The notes under the pieces: generated by a model
Told to the model about the DNA's origin: nothing
The model's database searches: none
What the model saw: the letters and a program-made list of their open reading frames with translations, nothing else
Position numbers and translations under genes: made by a program
Shown: positions 40,562 through 47,765 of the stretch, piece by piece
Position numbering within the stretch: the first letter of the stretch is position 1
How the letters are laid out: the number at the start of each line of letters is the position of its first letter
Assembly (NCBI GenBank): GCA_945873815.1
Contig: CAMCEE010000013.1
Location: 1-56,023, forward strand
Direction of reading: 5' to 3'
Length of the DNA: 56,023 bases
From: an uncultured Caryophanales bacterium
GTDB taxonomy: Bacteria > Bacillota_I > Bacilli_A > RFN20 > CAG-449

Positions 40562-41191
40562 ATGAGAATTTGTCTTTTAGATTCAGGTATTGGGGTAGTT
40601 CCTTTTATTAAAGAAATCATTAAAAATGATAAAAGAAACGATTATATCATTTTTATGGATTCTTCTTTTTTTCCATATGGTGACAAATCTCCAAACGAAA
40701 TGAAAGAGCATATCTTAGATCTAACTAGTAGTTTAGAAAGATTGAATATCGATATATTACTTGTTTGCTGTAACACGTTATCATATTATTTTTTAAATAT
40801 TAATCTTTCTGCTTCTTTTATTATTAGAACAATCTTAGAGATTAATATGAAATCAGAATATCATCTATTAACTACATCATTGTTAAGTAAGGAAATCGGG
40901 TCTATTAATGGAGAAAATCTTGCATATTTAATTGAGAACAACAAAATTAAGGAGATCATTTCATTAATTAAAAGAAGAGGGGAAAATAATCTAGTTATGG
41001 GATGCACACATTATTCATTGATAAAAAAGATTTTTGAGGTGTATTTTTCTAATATTGAATCTAATGAATATGAATTAATTAAGAATCTTCCTTCGACAAC
41101 TTTAGCAATAAATTTCTATGCTAATATCGATACAATAAAGAAAATTAATGTTTTCTTTCCTAATTTAGTAATTAAAGAAATGGATCATTAA
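40562..41191 (+). CDS. murI: short glutamate racemase (MurI)
   Basis: A 209-residue Asp/Glu racemase giving D-glutamate for peptidoglycan. Active-site parts are present: LLDSGIGVVPF (Asp7-Ser8), SSFFPYGDKS, C70 in CCNTLS and C148 in MGCTHYSLI, the two catalytic cysteines. It is about 55 residues shorter than usual (about 265), with loss mainly between the cysteines and at the C-terminus, so it may be a trimmed but active form. The usual DSGVGGL is DSGIGVV. No ribosome site is seen before the ATG, and TATAAA at 40551-40556 is so near that a leaderless message is possible. The GerMN gene follows, as gerM follows racE in B. subtilis. Confidence 0.82.
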   Translation: MRICLLDSGIGVVPFIKEIIKNDKRNDYIIFMDSSFFPYGDKSPNEMKEHILDLTSSLERLNIDILLVCCNTLSYYFLNINLSASFIIRTILEINMKSEYHLLTTSLLSKEIGSINGENLAYLIENNKIKEIISLIKRRGENNLVMGCTHYSLIKKIFEVYFSNIESNEYELIKNLPSTTLAINFYANIDTIKKINVFFPNLVIKEMDH

Positions 41192-41216
41192 TATATTTAG
41201 ATAGGAGAACGTGCAT

Positions 41217-42293
41217 ATGAAAAAATGTATTGAGAAGATTAAAAGTATATTTTCAGGAAAATTATTCATTTCACTTAATAAGAAACATAAAGAGATTAAG
41301 GTAAAGAAAAATCGAAAAAACATATGGGGAATTGTTTCAGTTATTATTCTTTCACTTGTTTCTATAGGAACTGGAACTACACTTGGAATCATTGAATCAA
41401 GAAAAGAAAAAAAGGAAGTTGAAGTTGAGAAAGTTGTTATTGATAATACAAGTAAAGTGAATAGAAGATTATTTCTTATTAGTAATGATCAATATACAAT
41501 TCCTGTAACTGTATCATTAAGAAAAAAGAATTCTTTACACGAGGAATTAAAAGATTTATTTGATCTATTAAAAGAATCTACACCATATAAAACTAATTAT
41601 GTGAAAGGGTATATAAATGATGAAGTAGTCGTTAATAAGATGATATTAGAGAATAAGAGTCTTACTATAGACGTAAATGAGAAGATTCTTGATTGTTCAT
41701 TTGATGTTGTTAAGTCTTTTGAAGCACTCAATCAATCATTTTTACAATATGAGGAGATTGAGAATGTCAATATAAAAATTAATGGTAAAGAATTAAAGGA
41801 ATTCGATAAAACTAAAAATGTTAGTTCGATATTAAGTAATAAATCGATTAATGATAATGCACTTTACTTGAGTCAGAGAATTGGTCAAAAAGAAGTAGTG
41901 TTCTTTGAAAGAACTTATAGTGAGAATGATAAATACTTAGTACCAGTTACTGTATATATAAAAGATGGAATGAATGATGCAAAAACATTTGTAGAAGCGA
42001 CAAAAGTAAGTATGCCTATTTCTTCTAGATTGAAAAGAGTATCAGCCTACGATGCTTTTGAAGATGAACAACTTAGTAATGAATATAAGTTTAAGATAAA
42101 CAATTTCGCGCTTGATGTTAATGGATTAGTAAATAAGAGTTTATATGATTTAGTATCATTATCATTCGATTTTATGGATATTGATGAAAAGGTTTCATTC
42201 CTTTTAGAAGAAAATGAAATTGCTGTATCTGGAATTGTGAATGAAGAAGAATATCCTGTATCGAACATTATATATAATGAGGTTAAGTTATAG
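41217..42293 (+). CDS. membrane-anchored GerMN-type (GerM-like) protein
   Basis: A 358-residue protein with a basic cytoplasmic start, one membrane helix at about 38-56 (IWGIVSVIILSLVSIGTGTT) and a large outer part. That part seems to hold two GerMN-like units, beginning RLFLISNDQYTIPVTVSLRK and FFERTYSENDKYLVPVTVYI, each followed by a strand-helix-strand pattern. GerM is known from Bacillus spore cortex and germination. The murI-gerM neighbourhood is also Bacillus-like. Here a role in the cell envelope is more likely. The ATG at 41217 is preferred to GTG 41211 because AGGAG is 9 bases away. Confidence 0.65.
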   Translation: MKKCIEKIKSIFSGKLFISLNKKHKEIKVKKNRKNIWGIVSVIILSLVSIGTGTTLGIIESRKEKKEVEVEKVVIDNTSKVNRRLFLISNDQYTIPVTVSLRKKNSLHEELKDLFDLLKESTPYKTNYVKGYINDEVVVNKMILENKSLTIDVNEKILDCSFDVVKSFEALNQSFLQYEEIENVNIKINGKELKEFDKTKNVSSILSNKSINDNALYLSQRIGQKEVVFFERTYSENDKYLVPVTVYIKDGMNDAKTFVEATKVSMPISSRLKRVSAYDAFEDEQLSNEYKFKINNFALDVNGLVNKSLYDLVSLSFDFMDIDEKVSFLLEENEIAVSGIVNEEEYPVSNIIYNEVKL

Positions 42294-42318
42294 ATGGTTG
42301 AAAAACCATCTTTTCTTT
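42292..42318 (+). terminator. terminator after the GerMN gene
   Basis: AGATGGTT (42292-42299), loop GAAA, AACCATCT (42304-42311), then TTTCTTTAC. The stem starts inside the stop codon. Confidence 0.75.
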
Positions 42319-42363
42319 ACTTTTATTATGAAAATGATACAATAAATATAGAAAGTGAGTAGC

Positions 42364-43083
42364 ATGAATAACATTAAATTTTTAAATCTATACAAGACAT
42401 TTGAAGCATTAGTTAAGGATTCTTATTCTGGTGATTCTTCAAGAGCAATCAGATCCTATATTTCCAAATTAGAGCATTCGGTTTCTTTATCCGAACAAAT
42501 AAGAGGGAGAAAATTAAATGTTGCAAGAGAACTAAGAAATGGGCTTGCACATTTAGAAGATGTCGAGGTTGATGGATTATATAATAGTTCTTTTTCCATC
42601 AGCGATTCTTTAATTGAGATATTGGAAAAAGAGATTGAAATCATCCGTAACCCAAGAATTGTTGAAAATGAAATGGTTAAGATAAGTAATGTTTTCTATA
42701 CTTCAAATGATGAATTATTATCTAATGTATTTGAAAGGATGAGTAGTCATACATATTCTAATGTTCCTATTCTTGAAGATGGTAGGGTGGTTGGAGTTTT
42801 TGGCGAGCATTCTATCTTTGCCTTTGTTACAGATAATAAGAATATAAGCATTAGTAATGAACTTAAAATAAAGGATTTAGCTGAATATACTTCTTTGGAT
42901 AAGCAAAAGAATGAATATTACACTTTCGTTGCAAGAAACGCAAAAGTGGTTGAATTATATGATGAATTTACAAAATATCGTGATGGTAAGAGATTAGGAA
43001 TGGCTTTTGTTACTCAAAATGGTCTTCCAAAAGAAAAAATTATTGGTATAGTTACTATCTATGATTTGATTGATAAAGAGTGA
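42364..43083 (+). CDS. HEPN-like domain fused to a CBS-domain pair
   Basis: A 239-residue protein. Residues 1-95 are helical and contain R58-N-G-L-A-H63, the RNxxxH motif of HEPN ribonucleases, preceded by helices like those of HEPN folds. Residues about 105-160 (FYTSNDELLSNVFERMSSHT, then VPILEDGRVVGVFGEHSIF) and 180-235 (FVARNAKVVELYDEF, then IIGIVTIYDLID) are two CBS motifs, which bind adenosine nucleotides. A nucleotide-gated RNase is a reasonable guess. The start at 42364 is placed after AAGTGAG; a GTG at 42355 is the alternative. It lies between terminators, just before tRNA-Arg. Whether the HEPN site is active is unknown. Confidence 0.65.
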   Translation: MNNIKFLNLYKTFEALVKDSYSGDSSRAIRSYISKLEHSVSLSEQIRGRKLNVARELRNGLAHLEDVEVDGLYNSSFSISDSLIEILEKEIEIIRNPRIVENEMVKISNVFYTSNDELLSNVFERMSSHTYSNVPILEDGRVVGVFGEHSIFAFVTDNKNISISNELKIKDLAEYTSLDKQKNEYYTFVARNAKVVELYDEFTKYRDGKRLGMAFVTQNGLPKEKIIGIVTIYDLIDKE

Positions 43084-43244
43084 GAGGTATTTGATTCTTA
43101 AAAAAAGAATATGTAAAACCTATAATTATCTTGAAGAATTATTATTTGGTTGCAAGTTATTAGTAAAAGAAAAGTGTGTTTCATCACTGTTTCTAATGTT
43201 CATAATTCTTTATTGAAAAAAATTAACAAAATAGAAAAATAGTG

Positions 43245-43273
43245 TTGATTTTGCAATATAATTATTATATTAT
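43245..43273 (+). promoter_or_regulatory. tRNA-Arg promoter
   Basis: TTGATT (43245-43250), 17-base spacer, TATTAT (43268-43273), starting transcription about 6 bases before the tRNA. The TGTTGATTTTG block is the same as in the rpsU promoter. Confidence 0.75.
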
Positions 43274-43285
43274 AAATAAGCACTT

Positions 43286-43362
43286 GGCCTTGTAGCTCAG
43301 CTGGATAGAGCAACTGCCTTCTAAGCAGTAGGTCTGGCGTTCGAATCGCCACAAGGTCACCA
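43286..43362 (+). tRNA. tRNA-Arg (anticodon UCU)
   Basis: Full cloverleaf: acceptor GGCCTTG with CAAGGTC (one G-U pair), D-arm AGCTC...GAGC, anticodon stem ACTGC/GCAGT with loop CTTCTAA (anticodon TCT), T-arm GGCGTTCGAATCGCC, discriminator A and an encoded CCA. It reads AGA, the main arginine codon in this AT-rich genome. Confidence 0.97.
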
Positions 43363-43375
43363 TTTATAAGATTAG

Positions 43376-43402
43376 AAGCGATAGTAAAAGATCGCTTTTT
43401 TT
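43376..43402 (+). terminator. tRNA-Arg terminator
   Basis: AAGCGAT (43376-43382) with ATCGCTT (43391-43397), then a T run. Confidence 0.85.
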
Positions 43403-43671
43403 CATTATTTTGGACATAAAATGATTGATAATGAACAATATATAATTATTTGGAATATAATTTGTTCGTTGTCTTGAAGTAATAAATAATGGATTTTTTT
43501 GTGGATGAGGAATAAAAGAATTGAAATATAATACATTTTTGGAAATAATTGTAAATGGATGGTAATGAGTGACTGCGTTTATATTTTCACTAAATCATAG
43601 AAAAACAGTATTAAATACCAGTTATTGATTACTTTCATTTTATTTGAAGGAATTTTTTTTAGGGTTGGTGT
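43403..43671. other. gene-free gap downstream of tRNA-Arg
   Basis: About 270 AT-rich bases with no credible gene. A TTTTGGACATAAAAT block near its start resembles one before murI (TTTTGGACATATAAAAT). No copy of the tRNA 3' end was noticed. Confidence 0.5.
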
Positions 43672-44193
43672 ATGAGTAAAATTAATATTATAAAAAAGGG
43701 AATCACTCATCTTGATGTTGATTGTATCGTAAATGCAGCGAATAGCTCCTTGTCTTTTGGAGGAGGAGTTTGTGGAGCGATTTTTCAAGCTGCTGGAATA
43801 GATGAATTATCTAAAGCATGTGGTAAAATCGGTCATTGTAATACGGGTGATGCTGTGATTACTCCGTCTTTTAGAATTACAAACGCAAAATATATAATTC
43901 ACGCAGTTGGTCCTGTTTACTCTTACTCGAATAAACAACAATGTCGTGATCTACTTTATAGCGCTTATAAAAGAGCTTTAGAAGTTATGCTAGAGAATGA
44001 TTGTCTATCCATTGCATTTCCTTTGATTTCAAGTGGTATCTATGGTTATCCTATAGAAGAAGCGTGGAGAGTAGCTTTAAAGGCTTGTAATTCATTTATT
44101 TCTCAACATTCAGATATCGATATAACAATATATTTTGCAGTTATTGATGATGAAAGATATGATATCGGTAAAAAGATAATAAATGAATGTTAA
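43672..44193 (+). CDS. macro-domain protein (ADP-ribose / O-acetyl-ADP-ribose hydrolase type)
   Basis: A 173-residue single-domain protein. DCIVNAANSSLSFGGGVCGAI is the ADP-ribose-binding start of MacroD/YmdB-like proteins, with CNTGDAVITPSF, YIIHAVGP and the loop PLISSGIYGYPIEEA completing the pocket. These enzymes remove ADP-ribose from proteins or deacetylate O-acetyl-ADP-ribose. Its place beside accessory genes raises the chance of a role in stress or phage response, but that is inference. It has a GGTTGGTG-like, rather weak ribosome site. Confidence 0.92.
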   Translation: MSKINIIKKGITHLDVDCIVNAANSSLSFGGGVCGAIFQAAGIDELSKACGKIGHCNTGDAVITPSFRITNAKYIIHAVGPVYSYSNKQQCRDLLYSAYKRALEVMLENDCLSIAFPLISSGIYGYPIEEAWRVALKACNSFISQHSDIDITIYFAVIDDERYDIGKKIINEC

Positions 44194-44262
44194 TAGTAAG
44201 AAAAATATATAATTATGGAATAATAATTTGAAAATATTTTTAAACATCATAGAGGTGGAAAG

Positions 44263-45051
44263 ATGAAGATTCAATGTTTAGTTGAAAATGTTAAATATAA
44301 TAATTTAGTTCCAAAACATGGAGTGTGTTTCTATATAGAAACAAGCAAACATAAAATATTATTTGACTTAGGACCAGATGATTTATTCTTTAGGAATGCA
44401 AATTTACTAAATATTGACATTTCTAAAGTTGATACTGTAATCATTTCGCATGGCCATGTTGATCATGGAGGTGGATTAAGAACTTTTTTGAGTGTCAATA
44501 ATACTGCTAAAATATATGTACAAAGAAATGCATTTGATGATTATTATACAAAAGTACTATTTATAAAAGCTTATATTGGTTTAGATCAGGATTTGAAGAA
44601 TAATAATCAAATTGTATATGTGGATAATGATTTTGTAATCGATGATGAATTATCTTTATGGACAGCTAAAAAGAATATATTGCCTTCACCTTTTAATAGA
44701 GCACTATATAAAGGGAATAATCTTTTAGATGATTTTTCTCATGAACAAAGTTTGCTAGTTAAAGAGAATAAGAACGTCTTGTTTACAGGATGTTCGCATC
44801 ATGGTGTATTCAATATATTAGATGCCGTAAAAGAAAGAGTTGATATACAAATAGGTGGATTTCATTTGTGTAATCCTGTCTTAAAAAAATACGCAAAATG
44901 TCAATACTTAGAAGAATTCAAAAATAAACTTAAAGAATACGATAATGTTTTTTATACTTGTCATTGCACTGGGATAAAGCCATTTACATATTTGAGCAAG
45001 GATAATTCAAATATTAAATATTTTTATTGTGGAATGAGTTTAGAGGTGTAA
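44263..45051 (+). CDS. MBL-fold metallo-hydrolase
   Basis: A 262-residue metallo-beta-lactamase-fold protein. The metal motif HxHxDH is in IISHGHVDHGGGL; another histidine pair is in FTGCSHHGVFNIL; GGFHLCNP and YTCHCTGIKPF give the last ligands. The overall order resembles the archaeal dihydropterin-ribofuranosyl-aminobenzene phosphate synthase group that is common in anaerobes with unknown substrates. An AGAGGTGG ribosome site precedes the ATG, 69 bases after the macro gene. Confidence 0.88.
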   Translation: MKIQCLVENVKYNNLVPKHGVCFYIETSKHKILFDLGPDDLFFRNANLLNIDISKVDTVIISHGHVDHGGGLRTFLSVNNTAKIYVQRNAFDDYYTKVLFIKAYIGLDQDLKNNNQIVYVDNDFVIDDELSLWTAKKNILPSPFNRALYKGNNLLDDFSHEQSLLVKENKNVLFTGCSHHGVFNILDAVKERVDIQIGGFHLCNPVLKKYAKCQYLEEFKNKLKEYDNVFYTCHCTGIKPFTYLSKDNSNIKYFYCGMSLEV

Positions 45052-45170
45052 TTCTGTTAAGTTGGTTTGAATTAAAAAAATTGATTCTATATATCATAGT
45101 TTAACCTTTTTGTTTATTTCATTAATGATAGAAGAATTCTCAACACTATTTAGGAATTTTTTAAATAAAA

Positions 45171-45199
45171 TTGAGAAATCTTTGAGATTGAGATAGAAT
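45171..45199 (+). promoter_or_regulatory. promoter of the helicase-MazG pair
   Basis: TTGAGA (45171-45176), 17-base spacer, TAGAAT (45194-45199). TTCTCAA (45137-45143) and TTGAGAA (45171-45177) form an inverted repeat that overlaps the -35 and could be an operator. Confidence 0.55.
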
Positions 45200-45216
45200 G
45201 ATTAAAAGGTGAGATT

Positions 45217-47109
45217 ATGATTATTTATAATAAGACAAAAGGGGAATTTATCGACGATATTAGGAATGGTTATATCGTTGATCAAATTGAAGAGGGATTT
45301 AAGAAGCATCATATAAATCATTCGAGTGAAGCAGAACGCCGTTCATGGGCATATTCTTTGATGTTTATGCGAAATGTATTAGATGATGAAGATATTGCAA
45401 ATGATTGTCCATTAGCTATCGAATATCAAATCCCATTAACTTCAAAAAGAGTTGATTTCCTTATTACAGGGAAAGATAAAAAAGATAGTAACAACGTGGT
45501 AATAATCGAATTAAAACAATGGGAGAATTGTTCGACTACTGAAAAACCAGATGTAGTAAAAGCTTTTACAGGAGGAGCAGAAAGAAATGTTGCTCATCCT
45601 TCTTATCAAGCTTATTCTTATGCTAAGATAATCGAAAACTTTAATGAAGAGGTATATAAAGAGAAAATTGGATTAAAGCCATGCGCTTTCTTACATAATT
45701 TTAAGGAAGAAAATCGTCATAACATCGATAATGATTTTTATTCTGAAGCAATAGAACTTGCACCTATTTTTTTAGCAAAAGATGTTGTAAAATTACGTAA
45801 TTTTATAAAATCATTCATAATAAAGGCATCAGATTGTGATCTATTAATGAAAATAGAACATGGTAAACTTAAACCAGCAAAAGCACTTCAAGATAGTGTA
45901 GCATCAATGCTTAAAGGGAATAAGGAATTTTATTTGATTGATGAACAAAAGGTAGCTTATGAAACTGTAAAAAAGACTGTAATCAGTTCATTACGAGAGA
46001 TTAATAAGTTAACAGGAACTAATCAAAAATATACAATAATTGTTGAAGGTGGTCCTGGAACTGGAAAAAGTGTTGTAGCAATTCAATTATTATGTGATTT
46101 GATACAAAAAGGCTATTCCGCAAATTACGTAACAAAAAATGCTGCGCCAAGAAATGTTTATTTTGAAAAACTTAAACAAGATAAATACAAATTGAATTAT
46201 ATAAAGAGCTTATTTAAAGGTTCTAGCTCATATATCGATGTACCTAATAATTTTTTTGATTGTCTTATTGTTGATGAAGCACATCGATTAAATGCTAAAT
46301 CGGGTATGTTTCAAAATCTAGGTGAGAATCAGATTAAAGAAATAATTCATGCATCAAAAGTATCAGTTTTTTTCATCGATGAAGATCAAGTTGTTACAAC
46401 TTCAGATGTTGGTTCTGTAGATTTAATTAAACATTATGCTAAAGAAGAAAATTCAATTGTATGTTCTGGAGATGAGATGAAACTTGTTTCTCAATTCCGT
46501 TGTAATGGATCAGATGGGTATTTAGCTTTTTTAGATAATTTATTAGGAATTAGAGAAACTGCGAATTATGATCTTGATATTGATTACGATATAAAACTTT
46601 TTGATGATCCAAATAAAATGAGAGATGCTTTAAAAGAAAAAAATGAAATCAACAATAAATCGAGGATGCTTGCAGGATATTGTTATAATTGGATTACCAA
46701 GAATAATCCATCTTCTGATGAATACGATATTGTTTTAGAAAATGGATTTAAGGCAAAATGGAATTTTAGTAATACCTCTACTTGGGCAATTGATGAATCT
46801 TCTTTTTCTCAAGTTGGCTGTATTCACACTGCTCAAGGTTTAGAGTTTGATTGGTGTGGAGTAATTATTGGTAAGGATTTACGATTTGATGGTAATAAAG
46901 TGATTACCGATTATCAAAGTAGAGCAAAAACGGATACTTCATTAAAAGGAATAAAAACAACAAAAAACTTTGATTTAGCCGATCGAATTATTAGAAATAC
47001 ATACCGAACTCTTTTATCAAGAGGTCAAAAAGGATGTTATATCTATTGTGAAGATAAAGAATTGATGAAATACATTTCAAAAATGCTTAATAAGGAGATT
47101 ATCAAATAG
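45217..47109 (+). CDS. PD-(D/E)XK-like nuclease fused to DUF2075/SF1 helicase
   Basis: A 630-residue protein. Residues 1-210 have a probable PD-(D/E)XK core: D80 in TSKRVDFLI and E98-x-K100 in VVIIELKQW, with E40 a candidate first acid. From about 272 a DUF2075 superfamily-1 helicase follows: Walker A EGGPGTGKSVVA (278-285), Walker B CLIVDEAHR (DEAH 353-356), motif III VFFIDEDQVV, LVSQFRCNG, CIHTAQGLEFDWCGVIIG and arginine-rich RNTYRTLLSRG near the end. All helicase motifs look intact. Coupled nuclease-helicases of this type are frequent in defence and repair. The next gene begins immediately after the stop, so both are co-made. Confidence 0.85.
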   Translation: MIIYNKTKGEFIDDIRNGYIVDQIEEGFKKHHINHSSEAERRSWAYSLMFMRNVLDDEDIANDCPLAIEYQIPLTSKRVDFLITGKDKKDSNNVVIIELKQWENCSTTEKPDVVKAFTGGAERNVAHPSYQAYSYAKIIENFNEEVYKEKIGLKPCAFLHNFKEENRHNIDNDFYSEAIELAPIFLAKDVVKLRNFIKSFIIKASDCDLLMKIEHGKLKPAKALQDSVASMLKGNKEFYLIDEQKVAYETVKKTVISSLREINKLTGTNQKYTIIVEGGPGTGKSVVAIQLLCDLIQKGYSANYVTKNAAPRNVYFEKLKQDKYKLNYIKSLFKGSSSYIDVPNNFFDCLIVDEAHRLNAKSGMFQNLGENQIKEIIHASKVSVFFIDEDQVVTTSDVGSVDLIKHYAKEENSIVCSGDEMKLVSQFRCNGSDGYLAFLDNLLGIRETANYDLDIDYDIKLFDDPNKMRDALKEKNEINNKSRMLAGYCYNWITKNNPSSDEYDIVLENGFKAKWNFSNTSTWAIDESSFSQVGCIHTAQGLEFDWCGVIIGKDLRFDGNKVITDYQSRAKTDTSLKGIKTTKNFDLADRIIRNTYRTLLSRGQKGCYIYCEDKELMKYISKMLNKEIIK

Positions 47110-47436
47110 ATGGATAGATTAGAATCATTATTAAAAAGAATTGATAAATTCAATAAAGATAGAGATTGGGATAAATTTCATACTCCTTCTAATCTAGCAA
47201 AATCGATTTCAATTGAAGCAAACGAATTATTAGAGTGCTTTCAATGGAACGATGATGGATATAATATAAATGAAGTTAGAGAAGAACTTGCCGATGTAAT
47301 GAATTATTGTTTGCAAATGGCTATGGTGTTGAATTTGGATATCATAGATATTATGAACGATAAGATGGATAAAACAGAAATGAAATATCCTGTAGAAAAA
47401 GCAAAAGGAAGATCTACAAAATATACTAAATTATAG
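47110..47436 (+). CDS. MazG-like nucleotide pyrophosphohydrolase, DCTPP1/RS21-C6 type
   Basis: A 108-residue all-helical enzyme cleaving NTP or dNTP to the monophosphate. FNKDRDWDKFHTPSNLAKSI followed by EANELLECFQW matches the dCTP pyrophosphatase (RS21-C6) group closely, and EELADVMNYCL supplies the second metal motif (ExxE and ExxD). The preferred substrate may be dCTP or a modified dNTP. Its ATG follows the helicase stop with zero gap, and AAGGAG lies inside the helicase gene, so the two are translationally coupled and probably one functional unit. Confidence 0.9.
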   Translation: MDRLESLLKRIDKFNKDRDWDKFHTPSNLAKSISIEANELLECFQWNDDGYNINEVREELADVMNYCLQMAMVLNLDIIDIMNDKMDKTEMKYPVEKAKGRSTKYTKL

Positions 47437-47482
47437 ATTAAATTATTGATAATATGAGTAATTTGAGAATATGAGAAAATAA

Positions 47483-47512
47483 AATACTGCTTTTTAATAG
47501 CACTATTTTTCT
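47483..47512 (+). terminator. terminator after the helicase-MazG pair
   Basis: AATACTGCT pairs with AGCACTATT (one C-C mismatch) around a TTTTAAT loop, then TTTTTCTTATATTTTTTT. Confidence 0.6.
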
Positions 47513-47703
47513 TATATTTTTTTAGTTACGTTATGCAATAAGCATATTCATAACTGGATGAAAATGGATAAAGAAAATTTAACTTGTGTAAAGGATGGAT
47601 AAATTACTTACTCATACAGTGAGTGTGGTGAAACTAAAATTGAAATCATTCATCATGTATGACATATGGGTATAAAGCATTTGTATAAAAGAAGAATGAT
47701 GAT
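47513..47703. other. gene-free stretch, possible relic
   Basis: No open gene. A short frame from about 47560 gives MKMDKENLTCVKDG, then after a stop ITYSYSECGETKIEII, which loosely recalls the start of an alpha/beta hydrolase. This is too weak to call a pseudogene. Confidence 0.3.
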
Positions 47704-47732
47704 TTGCATAATTGTTGCAAATAACGTATAAA
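47704..47732 (+). promoter_or_regulatory. promoter of the MacB-type ABC gene
   Basis: TTGCAT (47704-47709), 17-base spacer, TATAAA (47727-47732); a TATAAT at 47733-47738 is an alternative -10. Confidence 0.5.
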
Positions 47733-47765
47733 TATAATAATATTTATAAAGCAAAGGAGAGTATT

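Noticed and set aside
43403-43671. Attachment-site copy of the tRNA-Arg 3' end
   Set aside because: No repeat of the T-arm/acceptor sequence was found by eye here or before the MacB gene. An island boundary is therefore not claimed.
47545-47700. Possible alpha/beta-hydrolase pseudogene
   Set aside because: Only about 30 residues in two pieces separated by a stop have any likeness. With no motif such as GxSxG it cannot be told from chance.
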